NCBI GenBank assembly: GCA_014872785.1
Contig: WKFJ01000036.1
Location: 213,285-277,284 of the forward strand
Source of the DNA: Alteromonadaceae bacterium
GTDB lineage: Bacteria > Pseudomonadota > Gammaproteobacteria > Enterobacterales > Alteromonadaceae
Length of the DNA: 64,000 nucleotides
Direction of reading: 5' to 3'
Shown: positions 54,528 to 62,872 of the stretch, piece after piece
How positions within the stretch are numbered: position 1 is the first letter of the stretch
Layout: each line of letters starts with the position of its first letter
Made by a program: the position numbers and the translations under genes
Notes under the pieces: generated by a model
What the model was told of the DNA's origin: nothing
The model's input: the letters and a program-made list of their open reading frames with translations, nothing else
Databases searched by the model: none

Positions 54528-55487
54528 GTGGACGTTTTGCCTGAGCAGATTATTCCAATAAAAATTAAAAATAATTTTGGGGACAGTGCTGTTGTTCTTA
54601 ATTACGGTGCCAGACTACATCAATGGCAACCCGAATTGGACGGGAAAAAACGTGAGCTTTTGCTTAGTTATTCGAATATTGAAGACTACTTAAATGATGC
54701 AGCTTACCTCGGCGCTATCGCCGGTCCGTTTGCGAATCGTATTGCCAACGGTGAAGTCAGTATTGATGGAAAAACCATTGAATTAGGTTGTAACGAAGGT
54801 AACAACCATCTGCACGGCGGGCCTATCGCTTTGCACAATTGCTTTTGGCAAGTTAAGCGCCAAGAAGAGTCGAGTGTCACTTTAGTGCTGCACTATGATA
54901 GCAGTGCAAAAACACAAATGACTTATCCTGGACCGATTCAATTCGAAGTAACCTACTCCATTGCGAATTCTGGCGAATTACTCATTCAAATGCATGCTGA
55001 AACTGAGCAAACAACCTGCGTGGGTATGACTGGGCATGCCTATTTTAATTTGTCAGAAGACAAAGAAAGCATAGATGCACATGCGTTAAAAATTAATGCT
55101 GCGCACTACACACCCGTTGATCATGAGAATATTCCAACGGGCGAGTTAAAGGCGGTACATGACAAGTTTGATTTCACCGCTATTCGTGCAATCAGTGATG
55201 ACGTTGACCACAATTTCGCTCTTAATAATAACGCTGACGTTGCCGCGATAGCATTGTCGCCAAGTTGTGATATCAAGCTAAGTGTAAGTACCAACTATCC
55301 CGGCATTCAGCTATATACTGGTCATGGTTTAGGAGAGCCATTTTTGCCTAGGCAAGGGTTTTGTCTTGAGCCGCAATTCTTTCCCAACTCACCCAACGAA
55401 ACTGCCTTTGCTTTTGAATGGACAACACCTGATAAACCATTCAGTCGTTTCATAAAATATAATGTGTGCAGTAATTCTCCATCATAA
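54528..55487 (+). CDS. galM: Aldose 1-epimerase (galactose mutarotase family)
   Basis: Interconverts alpha and beta anomers of hexoses. The 319-residue protein has the beta-sandwich signature: GPFANRIANG, His in GNNHLHGGPIALHNCFW, the catalytic His in GMTGHAYFNLS and the catalytic Glu in FCLEPQFFPNSPN. GTG 54528 is the longest start but its AAGG is too close; TTG 54537, 8 nt behind AGGG, may be the true start, removing three residues. No other gal genes are present, so it may serve another sugar. It is followed by the YhhQ-type transporter after 69 bp. Confidence 0.9.
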   Translation: MDVLPEQIIPIKIKNNFGDSAVVLNYGARLHQWQPELDGKKRELLLSYSNIEDYLNDAAYLGAIAGPFANRIANGEVSIDGKTIELGCNEGNNHLHGGPIALHNCFWQVKRQEESSVTLVLHYDSSAKTQMTYPGPIQFEVTYSIANSGELLIQMHAETEQTTCVGMTGHAYFNLSEDKESIDAHALKINAAHYTPVDHENIPTGELKAVHDKFDFTAIRAISDDVDHNFALNNNADVAAIALSPSCDIKLSVSTNYPGIQLYTGHGLGEPFLPRQGFCLEPQFFPNSPNETAFAFEWTTPDKPFSRFIKYNVCSNSPS

Positions 55488-55556
55488 ACCTTCATTGAAT
55501 TAGGCCTTGCCAATGTGGCAAGCTGCAATTGCTAATTAATTGAGGAGCTGCACCGA

Positions 55557-56249
55557 GTGAATAATTTCAAGTACTACGACTTTGTCATGGCTGCTTTTGT
55601 GGCGGTGCTGTTGTGCTCCAATTTAATAGGACCGGCCAAAATTGCCGAGTTCAATGGTGTCATTTTTGGTGCCGGCGTGTTGTTCTTTCCTTTTTCTTAT
55701 ATTTTTGGCGACGTGTTAACTGAGGTCTACGGATACAAACGCGCGCGCAGAGTGGTTTGGACAGGTTTTGCTGCCTTAGGATTTGCCGCCTTTATGAGCT
55801 GGGCGGTATTGGCGCTTCCCGCAGCCGAAAACTGGGGTGATCAAGCTGCTTTGGAGACCGCTTTTGGCTCAACCTGGCGTATTGTTTTAGCCTCACTGAT
55901 TGGCTTTTGGGCGGGTGAGCTAACCAATTCTTATGTCATGGCAAAAATGAAAATAAAGACCCAAGGAAAGCACCTGTATGCACGTACTATCGGTTCTACC
56001 GTTGTCGGGCAAGCAGTTGATTCTGTGTTCTTTTATAGCATCGCGTTTTTGGGTATATGGTCAGTAGAACAAGTACTGTTGGTGATGGTAAGTAATTACA
56101 TTCTGAAAGTGCTTTGGGAAGCGTTAATGACACCTTTTACCTACAAGCTGGTTAACTTTTTGAAGCGTGCAGAAAAAATAGATGTATACGACACCAATAC
56201 TGATTTTACGCCATTTTCAGTCTCTGTCTCAGACGAGAAAAAAACATAG
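55557..56249 (+). CDS. yhhQ: YhhQ/queuosine-precursor transporter family protein
   Basis: A 230-residue inner-membrane protein with about six helices. Family features are NLIGPAKIAEFNG, FFPFSYIFGDVLTEVYGYKRARRVVW, ELTNSYVMAKMK, RTIGSTVVGQAVDSVFFYSIAF and a final basic tail. These are typical of the VUT/QPTR family that imports queuosine precursors (preQ0 or preQ1). The GTG start at 55557 has GGAG upstream. The nearby gluQ uses queuosine-modified tRNA, but the genes are unlinked here. No preQ1 riboswitch was recognised in the 69-bp leader. Confidence 0.88.
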   Translation: MNNFKYYDFVMAAFVAVLLCSNLIGPAKIAEFNGVIFGAGVLFFPFSYIFGDVLTEVYGYKRARRVVWTGFAALGFAAFMSWAVLALPAAENWGDQAALETAFGSTWRIVLASLIGFWAGELTNSYVMAKMKIKTQGKHLYARTIGSTVVGQAVDSVFFYSIAFLGIWSVEQVLLVMVSNYILKVLWEALMTPFTYKLVNFLKRAEKIDVYDTNTDFTPFSVSVSDEKKT

Positions 56250-56335
56250 TTGTAAATTTGGGATGTGTTGCTTCACTAGCGACACATCCAAGCTATGCTA
56301 CAGTATGGTTTTTCTAGCATAAAACGACTGAGTCC

Positions 56336-57247
56336 ATGGCAACCCATCAATATCACGACGATCCCCGCAACAAAGACATTCTCATCAATATAAACGGCAC
56401 ACTCTATCCAAGAGAAGAGGCTAAAATTTCTGTGTTTGATAGTGGGTTTATCCTCGGTGATGGTGTGTGGGAAGGCATTCGTCTGCACCACGGTGTGCTG
56501 GCTTTTATTGAGCAACATTTGAAACGCCTTTATGACGGCGCAAAAGCGCTCGATATGGATATTGGTTTAACCAAAAAGCAATTGCTGGAGCGCATTGAAG
56601 ATACCTGTGTCGCCAATGACATGGAAGATGGTGTGCACATTCGATTGATGGTGAGCAGGGGGCTAAAAGCGACACCTTACCAAGATCCTAGAGTTACCAT
56701 ATCGCCGCCAACCATAGTAATTATTCCTGAATTTAAAACACCGCTAGAGCAGGGGGCTGATGACGGTGTTTCGCTATTTACCACACACGTGAGAAGAGGC
56801 TATCCGGATGTGCAAGATCCTAAACTCAATACTCATTCAAAATTAAATTGTATTTTTGCCTGTATTCAAGCGGCCAAAGCCAATGCCGATGAAGCACTGA
56901 TGCTTGACCCTCACGGGTTTGTCGCTACTTGCAACTCAACCCACTTTTTCATTATCACAGGCGGCGAGGTGTGGACCTCAAGCGGTGACTTTTGCCTAGA
57001 TGGCATTACTCGAAGAAACGTTATCAATGTATGTAAATCCCATGATATCCCAGTCTTCGAAAAGAACTTCACGCTATCTGATGTTTATGCGGCCGATGAA
57101 GCTTTTATCACTGGCACCTTCGCTGGATTATCGGCGGTTAAACAAGTCGACGGGCGCGTTATCGGTGATGGCAGTCGTGTCATGCTTAAAAAACTGCAGC
57201 AACACTACCTCGATCTTATCGAGTCTGAAACTGGGGCGCTTGCATGA
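56336..57247 (+). CDS. Class IV aminotransferase (BCAT/D-amino-acid aminotransferase-like)
   Basis: A 303-residue fold-type IV PLP enzyme. FDSGFILGDGVWEGIRLHHG is the classical N-terminal signature, and the PLP lysine is in LNTHSKLNCI. The C-terminal cofactor-binding segment LDGITRRNVINV and EAFITGTFAGLSAVKQVDGR are intact. Substrate class (branched-chain or D-amino acid) cannot be told. Its last codons overlap the ATG of the sulfotransferase-like gene (ATGA), so the pair is translationally coupled and probably works in one pathway. Confidence 0.88.
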   Translation: MATHQYHDDPRNKDILININGTLYPREEAKISVFDSGFILGDGVWEGIRLHHGVLAFIEQHLKRLYDGAKALDMDIGLTKKQLLERIEDTCVANDMEDGVHIRLMVSRGLKATPYQDPRVTISPPTIVIIPEFKTPLEQGADDGVSLFTTHVRRGYPDVQDPKLNTHSKLNCIFACIQAAKANADEALMLDPHGFVATCNSTHFFIITGGEVWTSSGDFCLDGITRRNVINVCKSHDIPVFEKNFTLSDVYAADEAFITGTFAGLSAVKQVDGRVIGDGSRVMLKKLQQHYLDLIESETGALA

Positions 57248-57969
57248 CCTTGCGTATATCAATGTGGTCAGGCCCGCGCAACATCTCAACAGCGATGATG
57301 CGCAGCTGGGAGAATCGGGCAGACTGCAGTGTGGTAGATGAGCCTTTTTACGCTTACTACTTAAATAAGACCAAGAGTCCTCACCCCTATTTTGACGAGG
57401 TATTGGCCGCCCAGAGCAGTGACTACAAAGAGGTTGCTAAACAGCTAACCAGCGATAAGGTTTGCACACCCATCCAATACCAAAAGCATATGACGCATCA
57501 TATGTTGGCTGGCGAATCACTTGAGTGGACGCGACAACTGACTCATTGTTTTTTAATAAGAGCGCCTGAGCAGGTCGTCAATTCCTACACCAACAGTCGA
57601 GGCGTTTGCACTGTTGAAGATATTGGTATTATTCGGCAGGCGGAACTCTACCGAGCAGTCAGTGCGATTACCGGGCAAAATATCCCCGTGATTGATTCCA
57701 ATGATGTACTCAAACAGCCAAAACGAATCTTGTCTGAACTGTGTACCCAGTTAAATATTCCCTTTAGTGAACAGATGCTTAAATGGCCTTCAGGCACCAG
57801 AGCCAGCGACGGGGTGTGGGCACCTCATTGGTATCATTCAGTGCAGCAATCCACGGGATTTGGTCCGTATATCGAAAAACAAATAAGCCTAAACGAATCT
57901 CAAAAAGCGGTAGTAGAGGAAGTGACGCCTTACTATCGTTCACTGTATGAAAACCGACTAGGCCAGTAA
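57244..57969 (+). CDS. Sulfotransferase-like P-loop protein
   Basis: A 241-residue protein with an N-terminal P-loop-like motif WSGPRNISTAMMRSW resembling the 5'-phosphosulfate-binding loop of sulfotransferases, and a following DEPFYAYYL strand. A central FLIRAPEQVVNSY corresponds to the 3'-phosphate-binding RxP-type segment (LIRDP in many sulfotransferases), and FGPYIEKQISLNESQ ends the fold. The enzyme's acceptor is unknown. The overlap with the class IV aminotransferase, together with eukaryotic proteins that I recall carrying similar domains fused, argues for a joint function. Confidence 0.75.
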   Translation: MTLRISMWSGPRNISTAMMRSWENRADCSVVDEPFYAYYLNKTKSPHPYFDEVLAAQSSDYKEVAKQLTSDKVCTPIQYQKHMTHHMLAGESLEWTRQLTHCFLIRAPEQVVNSYTNSRGVCTVEDIGIIRQAELYRAVSAITGQNIPVIDSNDVLKQPKRILSELCTQLNIPFSEQMLKWPSGTRASDGVWAPHWYHSVQQSTGFGPYIEKQISLNESQKAVVEEVTPYYRSLYENRLGQ

Positions 57970-58000
57970 GAAATTCCAAATTCAGTTGCGCCGTTGAAAT

Positions 58001-58029
58001 TGAGCGCCTAAAACAGATTCAGGCGCTCA
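58001..58029. terminator. Hairpin between convergent sulfotransferase and MATE genes
   Basis: TGAGCGCCT (58001-58009) pairs perfectly with AGGCGCTCA (58021-58029) around an 11-nt loop. It sits exactly between convergent stop codons, but there is no marked T-run. Confidence 0.5.
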
Positions 58030-58041
58030 GTACTGCCATCG

Positions 58042-59463
58042 CTACACTTGCATCACCTTCCATTGACCTTTTCTAAACACCCAATAGCCGACTAGTGCGA
58101 TAAGCGATTCTGCCAACATAATGGCGATGTATACGCCACTGCTGTCTAAGTGCAAAAGTTTCGCTAACGCATAAGCAAGCGGTATCTGTAAAAGCCAATA
58201 GCACACAAAATTGATCTTGGTTGGGGTCAAGGTATCACCAGCGCCATTAAAGGCCTGTATCAAAATCATGCCTACGGCATAAAAACCGTAGCCACACGCG
58301 ATAAAACGCAGACAACTGATCCCGCTACTCACTACCTCCTTGTCCTGACTAAAAAAGCCAACGATGTGCTCTGCAAAGGCGATAAACACAAAGGCGACAC
58401 TGAGCATGAAGTACAGGTTAAACTTAGCAATGCACCAAACTGATTCCTCAGCTCTGTCAGGTTGTTTTGCCCCTAAGTTTTGCCCCACCAATGTGGCCAC
58501 TGCATTACTCATTCCCCACGCGGGTAAGATTGTAAATATAATAACCCTAATGGCGATGGTATAACCGGCTACCGCGGCACTGCCGTAGGTAGAGACTATC
58601 CTCACCAGAAATACCCAGCTCGCGGTGGAAATCAAAAATTGCGCCATGCCACCAAGTGATACTTTAATGATGTCCTGTATCTTAGCCAGATTTACTGGCA
58701 AGTGAGCCATAGTTACCCTGATTCGACCTAAGTGACTGCGCAGGTGATATAGCTGATACAACACACCGATACCTCTTCCGATATTGGTAGCGACGGCGGC
58801 ACCTGTGACCCCCATTTCTGGAAATGGACCGATACCATAGATGAGCAACGGGTCTAAGACGATGTTCAAACCGTTGGCTATCCACAGTGACCGCATGGCA
58901 ATAGACGGGTCTCCTGCACCGCGAAAAATCGCGTTAATCATAAACAGGTACAAGATGGTAATTGAGCCAGTCATCATAATCGTGGTGTAGTCAGTACCTA
59001 TCTCGAGTACTTTTTCCTCGGCACCCATTAAGGCTAAAATCGACTCGGCATACCAAAGGCCTATCAAGGCCACAATCGTTGCGACGAAGAGACCGACCCA
59101 CAGTGATTGAGCCGCAATCAAGTTGGCATCTTCAACGTCATTTTCGCCAATACGGCGCGCGACTAAGGCGGTAATCCCCATGCTCAGGCCAATGGCAACA
59201 CCATAAATCAGAGTTAGTACTGCTTCGGTCAGGCCGACTACTGCCACGGCCTCAAAACCCAATGAAGACACAAATATCATGTCCACAATGGCGAAAATAG
59301 ACTCCATTAGCATCTCTAATACCATAGGAACAGCCAGCAGAAACGCAGCTACCCCAATTGAGCCTTTGGTGAAATCTTGATTGGCATTACCAGCCAATGC
59401 TTGTTTGAACAATGTCCATAACCCCGGACGTTGATTGTTGCTTTTTAAAACTTGTTCAGTCAT
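58042..59463 (-). CDS. MATE family efflux transporter
   Basis: A 473-residue inner-membrane Na+/H+-coupled exporter with twelve hydrophobic segments in two homologous bundles. Typical stretches are VPMVLEMLMESIFAIVDM, GLSMGITALVARRIGENDVE, NAIFRGAGDPSIAMRSLW and GMSNAVATLVGQNLGAKQPD. This resembles the NorM/DinF-type MATE group. The ATG at 59463 has no strong Shine-Dalgarno. Upstream is a leader of about 300 nt containing a short ORF with a strong ribosome site and a palindromic promoter region, which points to regulated expression. Confidence 0.9.
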   Translation of the reverse strand: MTEQVLKSNNQRPGLWTLFKQALAGNANQDFTKGSIGVAAFLLAVPMVLEMLMESIFAIVDMIFVSSLGFEAVAVVGLTEAVLTLIYGVAIGLSMGITALVARRIGENDVEDANLIAAQSLWVGLFVATIVALIGLWYAESILALMGAEEKVLEIGTDYTTIMMTGSITILYLFMINAIFRGAGDPSIAMRSLWIANGLNIVLDPLLIYGIGPFPEMGVTGAAVATNIGRGIGVLYQLYHLRSHLGRIRVTMAHLPVNLAKIQDIIKVSLGGMAQFLISTASWVFLVRIVSTYGSAAVAGYTIAIRVIIFTILPAWGMSNAVATLVGQNLGAKQPDRAEESVWCIAKFNLYFMLSVAFVFIAFAEHIVGFFSQDKEVVSSGISCLRFIACGYGFYAVGMILIQAFNGAGDTLTPTKINFVCYWLLQIPLAYALAKLLHLDSSGVYIAIMLAESLIALVGYWVFRKGQWKVMQV

Positions 59464-59649
59464 TTTAAATATCCATACTAACGGTAGTAAGTACCAACTA
59501 ATGACTTTTATTGGTCAAAAGAAGGCAAATCTAACGAGCCTCCAGGCGCGAGTTAAGCCATAGCAATACGCGTGGATGTCGTTCCAAGTGCTTTGTCTGA
59601 GATAGCTCAGTACATCAAGTGGGTTTTCGGTTTCCTATTGGGGAAATCG
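59464..59649 (-). other. Leader between the short ORF and the MATE gene
   Basis: 186 bp with stops in all three minus-strand frames. It contains small hairpins such as CTGAG-CTAT-CTCAG and GGTA-CTTAC-TACC near the MATE start. No known riboswitch was recognised. It may be an attenuating leader or the remains of a lost regulator gene. Confidence 0.35.
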
Positions 59650-59739
59650 TTATCCGATGAGACGGAGTCGGGAGCGCGAACAAAACACCGAAATCGCCAT
59701 GGCAATATCATCGCGGTTGAAGGTAGTTGAATTGTTCAT
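59650..59739 (-). CDS. Possible 29-residue leader peptide or gene remnant upstream of the MATE gene
   Basis: ATG at 59739 follows an excellent ribosome site (AGGAGAAGGAC) and encodes 29 residues beginning MNNSTTFNRDD and ending with an Arg/Leu-rich SRSRLRLIG before TAA. It is stronger as a translation signal than the MATE start downstream. It is either a regulatory leader peptide or the N-terminal stub of a degraded regulator; I cannot assign a family. Confidence 0.4.
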   Translation of the reverse strand: MNNSTTFNRDDIAMAISVFCSRSRLRLIG

Positions 59740-59777
59740 TGTCCTTCTCCTAGGTGTTTTGGTTGAAGTGAGAAGGT

Positions 59778-59822
59778 AGACTAACCTGAATCGATTAATT
59801 GTCAATCGAATAATCGATTATT
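59778..59822 (-). promoter_or_regulatory. Promoter with ATCGATTA palindromes upstream of the MATE leader
   Basis: On the minus strand TTGACA (59805-59800) and TAGTCT (59783-59778) with 16-nt spacing form a plausible sigma-70 promoter. A perfect 14-bp palindrome AATAATCGATTATT (59809-59822) lies just upstream, and a second AATCGATT copy (59789-59796) lies between the boxes, as expected for a repressor operator. Confidence 0.5.
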
Positions 59823-59843
59823 TATTCGACTGTTTGACAGATC

Positions 59844-60353
59844 CTAGTTCACAGACACCGTTACTTGAATGGTATCGCTGTATTGGCCGGCAGTTTCTAA
59901 GCCTGTGACCTGCGGTGTAACGCGCACGTTTCTGCCTCTATCGGTGCCATCGGTACCGCTGCCCGCGCGTTGCGATACGGTTTGAGGCGTTGCTAAAGAA
60001 ACATCCGATGACGTGGTACCAGGAATTTGGATTAAATACGGGATTTTGTCGCCGTTTTCATTCACCATAAAGCCGTTGTTTATTGAACTGTAAGTTGCAC
60101 TTGCTGCGCTTTGACCCGTATTACACCAGATAAAGATGTTGTCGGTTTTTTGTCGAGTCGCTGAAGTTAAATCTAGAGTGGTTGATCGTCCACGAACTCT
60201 CACTCTAACTTTGCATTGAGGTTCAACCGTACCGCCTACATCAAACTGGGACTGACTGGATTCTGACGCTGAAATAGCCGCGTTCGCTATTGTTGATAAC
60301 AACATTAGCGAAAAAAACAGGGCAAATTGTCTTTGTAGACTCAATTTCAGCAT
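59844..60353 (-). CDS. Spore coat protein U-like (SCPU) secreted protein
   Basis: A 169-residue exported protein: signal peptide ending TIANA, then an immunoglobulin-like beta fold with the two cysteines of the SCPU/CsuA-B family (VEPQCKVRV and IFIWCNTGQS), the SYTYSSINNGF-like central strand and the C-terminal YSDTIQVTVSVN. Members are subunits of Csu-type chaperone-usher pili or surface coats. No usher or chaperone is adjacent, so this is an orphan copy. It is divergent from the ATP-grasp gene across 127 bp. Confidence 0.82.
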   Translation of the reverse strand: MLKLSLQRQFALFFSLMLLSTIANAAISASESSQSQFDVGGTVEPQCKVRVRVRGRSTTLDLTSATRQKTDNIFIWCNTGQSAASATYSSINNGFMVNENGDKIPYLIQIPGTTSSDVSLATPQTVSQRAGSGTDGTDRGRNVRVTPQVTGLETAGQYSDTIQVTVSVN

Positions 60354-60480
60354 AAGATGACTGTCAAAAATACGTGTTTCAACTAAACTGGCGTTATTAA
60401 AAACTCAAATATGCAAAAAAAAAGCCAATATGGGATTTATTTTTGCAAGATTAAAAAATTTATAAGAAATTAAAGGATTT

Positions 60481-61491
60481 ATGACAGCACCTCACCACAT
60501 TAAGTCTTTGATAAGGGCATGCGAACGGTTTGATTATCAATACACCCAAGAGGATCATTTTTCGCAGCAATTGATACGGGTATCACGCAACGGGCACCAG
60601 GTTTTTTTCGGCGGCGGCAGTATATGCGCATTCCCAATCAATTCGGCCACATCGGTCACCGTGGTTCGGGACAAGTCGCACACGATTAATGTATTGAGCC
60701 GATTAGGTTATAGAGTCCCCACGGGTAATTATTTTTTTACACGATTGTTCAAGATATACGAAGGCAAAGGTAAGAGTGCAGCAGATGCGATTCACTATGC
60801 CGATTCCATCGGCTACCCCCTTATTGCTAAGCCCAATGATGGTTCTCATGGGGCGTTTGTTGAAAAGCTACGCAGCCCCAGTGACTTGCACACCTATTTG
60901 GCGAAAATCAAAGATAAAGTGGGGTGTTTTAGACTGGAAAAGCCCCTTGTCGGGCGAGAGTTCAGACTTCTGATTGTGGATGGTAAACCCTGGTACAGCT
61001 ACTGCAGAATGTCTCCCCAGCTTGAATTTGACGGAATACACTCAGTTAAATATCACATCGAGCAACAAATTGAGCGGCAATCACAGGAGGGGTTTAGCAC
61101 TATCGATTTGCATAGCCCATCAATAAGTGAGCTCCTCATAGCCCAGGACTGGACGTTAAATACTATCCCTGGCAAAGGTGTCTGTGTACCGTTTAGTGCT
61201 GCCAATAACATCTCAGTAGGAGGTGAGGCGTCTGACTACCGAGAACAGTTTTTAGATTCGGAAACAGCGTTTGCCAACGAATTAGCACAGTTGTTTAACT
61301 TACGGGTGTTGGGCGTCGATCTTTTCTTAGCAGAGGACGAGCAAGATTTGAGTAAAGCAACTATTCTGGAGATAAACGGGAATCCGGGGTTATCGGTGGC
61401 AGATAAGTTGTCTAAGACGCGCATCATTTCCCGATTGTGGCAATTTGTATTACAGGAAACGTTTGATAAGTGTCTGATAAGTCAGAATTAA
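60481..61491 (+). CDS. ATP-grasp ligase, cyanophycin-synthetase/RimK-like
   Basis: A 336-residue ATP-grasp enzyme. The N-terminal part (1-100) ends in VTVVRDKSHTINVLSRLGYR, and the ATP-binding part has YPLIAKPNDGSHGAFVEK. The central REFRLLIVDGKPWYSYCRMS strand and the Mg-binding tail GVDLFLAEDEQDL with TILEINGNPGLSVADK carry the E-x-N motif. The fold and motifs match the ATP-grasp half of cyanophycin synthetase and glutathione-type ligases, which join an amine to an acyl phosphate. It overlaps the following FolC-like gene by 22 bp, so the two products probably act together. Confidence 0.85.
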   Translation: MTAPHHIKSLIRACERFDYQYTQEDHFSQQLIRVSRNGHQVFFGGGSICAFPINSATSVTVVRDKSHTINVLSRLGYRVPTGNYFFTRLFKIYEGKGKSAADAIHYADSIGYPLIAKPNDGSHGAFVEKLRSPSDLHTYLAKIKDKVGCFRLEKPLVGREFRLLIVDGKPWYSYCRMSPQLEFDGIHSVKYHIEQQIERQSQEGFSTIDLHSPSISELLIAQDWTLNTIPGKGVCVPFSAANNISVGGEASDYREQFLDSETAFANELAQLFNLRVLGVDLFLAEDEQDLSKATILEINGNPGLSVADKLSKTRIISRLWQFVLQETFDKCLISQN

Positions 61492-62810
61492 TTAAAAACC
61501 TAGGAAGTTTTCCAAAATTTGGTCAAGGGATTTGCTTTGCTCGTCTTGCCGTGTTACTTGAGCAATTGCAGCTGACGTCATTCATTGAACAAACCCCAAA
61601 GCTAGCAATAACCGGGAGTAACGGCAAAGGCAGTGTTGCCCGTATTACCAACGCTATTTTAAGCGAAGCAGGTTTAAACACAGGGCTATTTACCTCGCCG
61701 CATTTTCTTGAGTTCAACGAACGTTACCTCAACATGCAAACGGAAGTAGATTACGCGTTATTAAACCGTACTCTGCAACAAATGTTCGCGACCATCCGCC
61801 GGGTCGAACAACAAACTCGAGAGCAATTTGGGGTGTTTGAAGTGTTGTTCGTGTTGGCAATAGCAGTATTTAAGACATTGCAGACTAACTTTCTTGTCTT
61901 TGAGGCGGGTATTGGGGGTAGATATGACCCGGTGCGATTACTCAAGTCTTCGTTAACTGTGCTGACTACCGTCGACTTGGAGCACAGCGAGTTATTGGGT
62001 ACAAGTAAAGAGCTCATTGCTTATGACAAAATGGACGCCTGCGCAAATGGCGGTAAGGTCGTACTTGGCAACATTGCGCCTAAGCTAGTCACAAAACTAG
62101 AAGCGTTTGGTGAACTGAACCAGATAGAGGTTATTGTCAGTGGCAAATGGGTGAGTGTTGAACCTGACAAACGAGATACAGTTGCAAAGAGCGGTCAAAA
62201 TACCTGGTGGGTAACCGAAGAACCTTACGCTCCTTTTCGCCTAACAACTCCGCTGCAAGGAGAGTTTGCCAAGTACAATTTAGAAACGTCTATGTTCGTT
62301 TCGAACCTGGTATTAAAGCATCTTACGCATGAGCAGAGGGCTGTAATTTACCAAAATGCCGTTGCCAATTTAACTGTGCCAGGACGGCTGCAAATGATTT
62401 CACAAGCTCCCCCTATTTTGGTGGACAGCGCGCATACGGAACAATCGTATCAAATTCTGTTTGCATCGTTGCGCAAAGATTTTCCCAAGCAAAAGTTGGT
62501 ATTTTTGATTGGGCAATCAGAGGGTAGGGAGCCGCAAGCACTTATTGATGGGCTAAAACAACTTGCCAGTTGTGTCATCGTAACAAAGGCCAGCCATAAA
62601 GGCGCTAACCCCAATGTGCTTTACGATCACCTCGAATTACATCACGTAGAAGCTGAGAAGTATGCTGACCTCAATAAGGCATTGACCGTTGCGCTGAAGC
62701 GCAGAGAAGAACGCGATTGTTTGCTGGTAGTTTGTGGTAGCTTGTTTCTTGCTGGAGAGGTTAATGCCATCATTAAAGGGCAAGACAACAAAAATCTATT
62801 TCTGTATTAA
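61470..62810 (+). CDS. FolC-like Mur ligase family protein
   Basis: A 446-residue Mur-ligase-type ATPase. The P-loop is ITGSNGKGSVARI; TSPHFLEFNERYLN, EAGIGGRYDPVRLL, LTTVDLEHSELLGTSKELIAYDKMD and GRLQMISQAPPILVDSAHT correspond to FolC landmarks. FolC normally reads DGAHN where this has DSAHT, and the N-terminal GFGRxRxLLxxLG signature is only partly kept (FPKFGQGICFARLAVLLEQL). It is therefore probably not the main folylpolyglutamate synthase. The GTG start at 61470 lies inside the ATP-grasp gene. The pair has the two catalytic modules found fused in cyanophycin synthetase. Confidence 0.82.
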   Translation: MSDKSELIKNLGSFPKFGQGICFARLAVLLEQLQLTSFIEQTPKLAITGSNGKGSVARITNAILSEAGLNTGLFTSPHFLEFNERYLNMQTEVDYALLNRTLQQMFATIRRVEQQTREQFGVFEVLFVLAIAVFKTLQTNFLVFEAGIGGRYDPVRLLKSSLTVLTTVDLEHSELLGTSKELIAYDKMDACANGGKVVLGNIAPKLVTKLEAFGELNQIEVIVSGKWVSVEPDKRDTVAKSGQNTWWVTEEPYAPFRLTTPLQGEFAKYNLETSMFVSNLVLKHLTHEQRAVIYQNAVANLTVPGRLQMISQAPPILVDSAHTEQSYQILFASLRKDFPKQKLVFLIGQSEGREPQALIDGLKQLASCVIVTKASHKGANPNVLYDHLELHHVEAEKYADLNKALTVALKRREERDCLLVVCGSLFLAGEVNAIIKGQDNKNLFLY

Positions 62811-62814
62811 AAGA

Positions 62815-62850
62815 GGCGCTCGAAGTTGTCCTGCAACGTGGCGCCGTTTT
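62815..62850 (+). terminator. Probable terminator after the Mur-ligase-like gene
   Basis: GGCGC (62815-62819) pairs with GCGCC (62841-62845), with an inner GTTG/CAAC stem, and TTTT follows. It lies between convergent genes. Confidence 0.5.
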
Positions 62851-62872
62851 GCCTTATCTTTTGAGACGTTTA

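Noticed and set aside
55488..55556. preQ1 riboswitch before the YhhQ-type gene
   Set aside because: The leader is short and lacks the hairpin plus A-rich tail expected for a preQ1-I aptamer.
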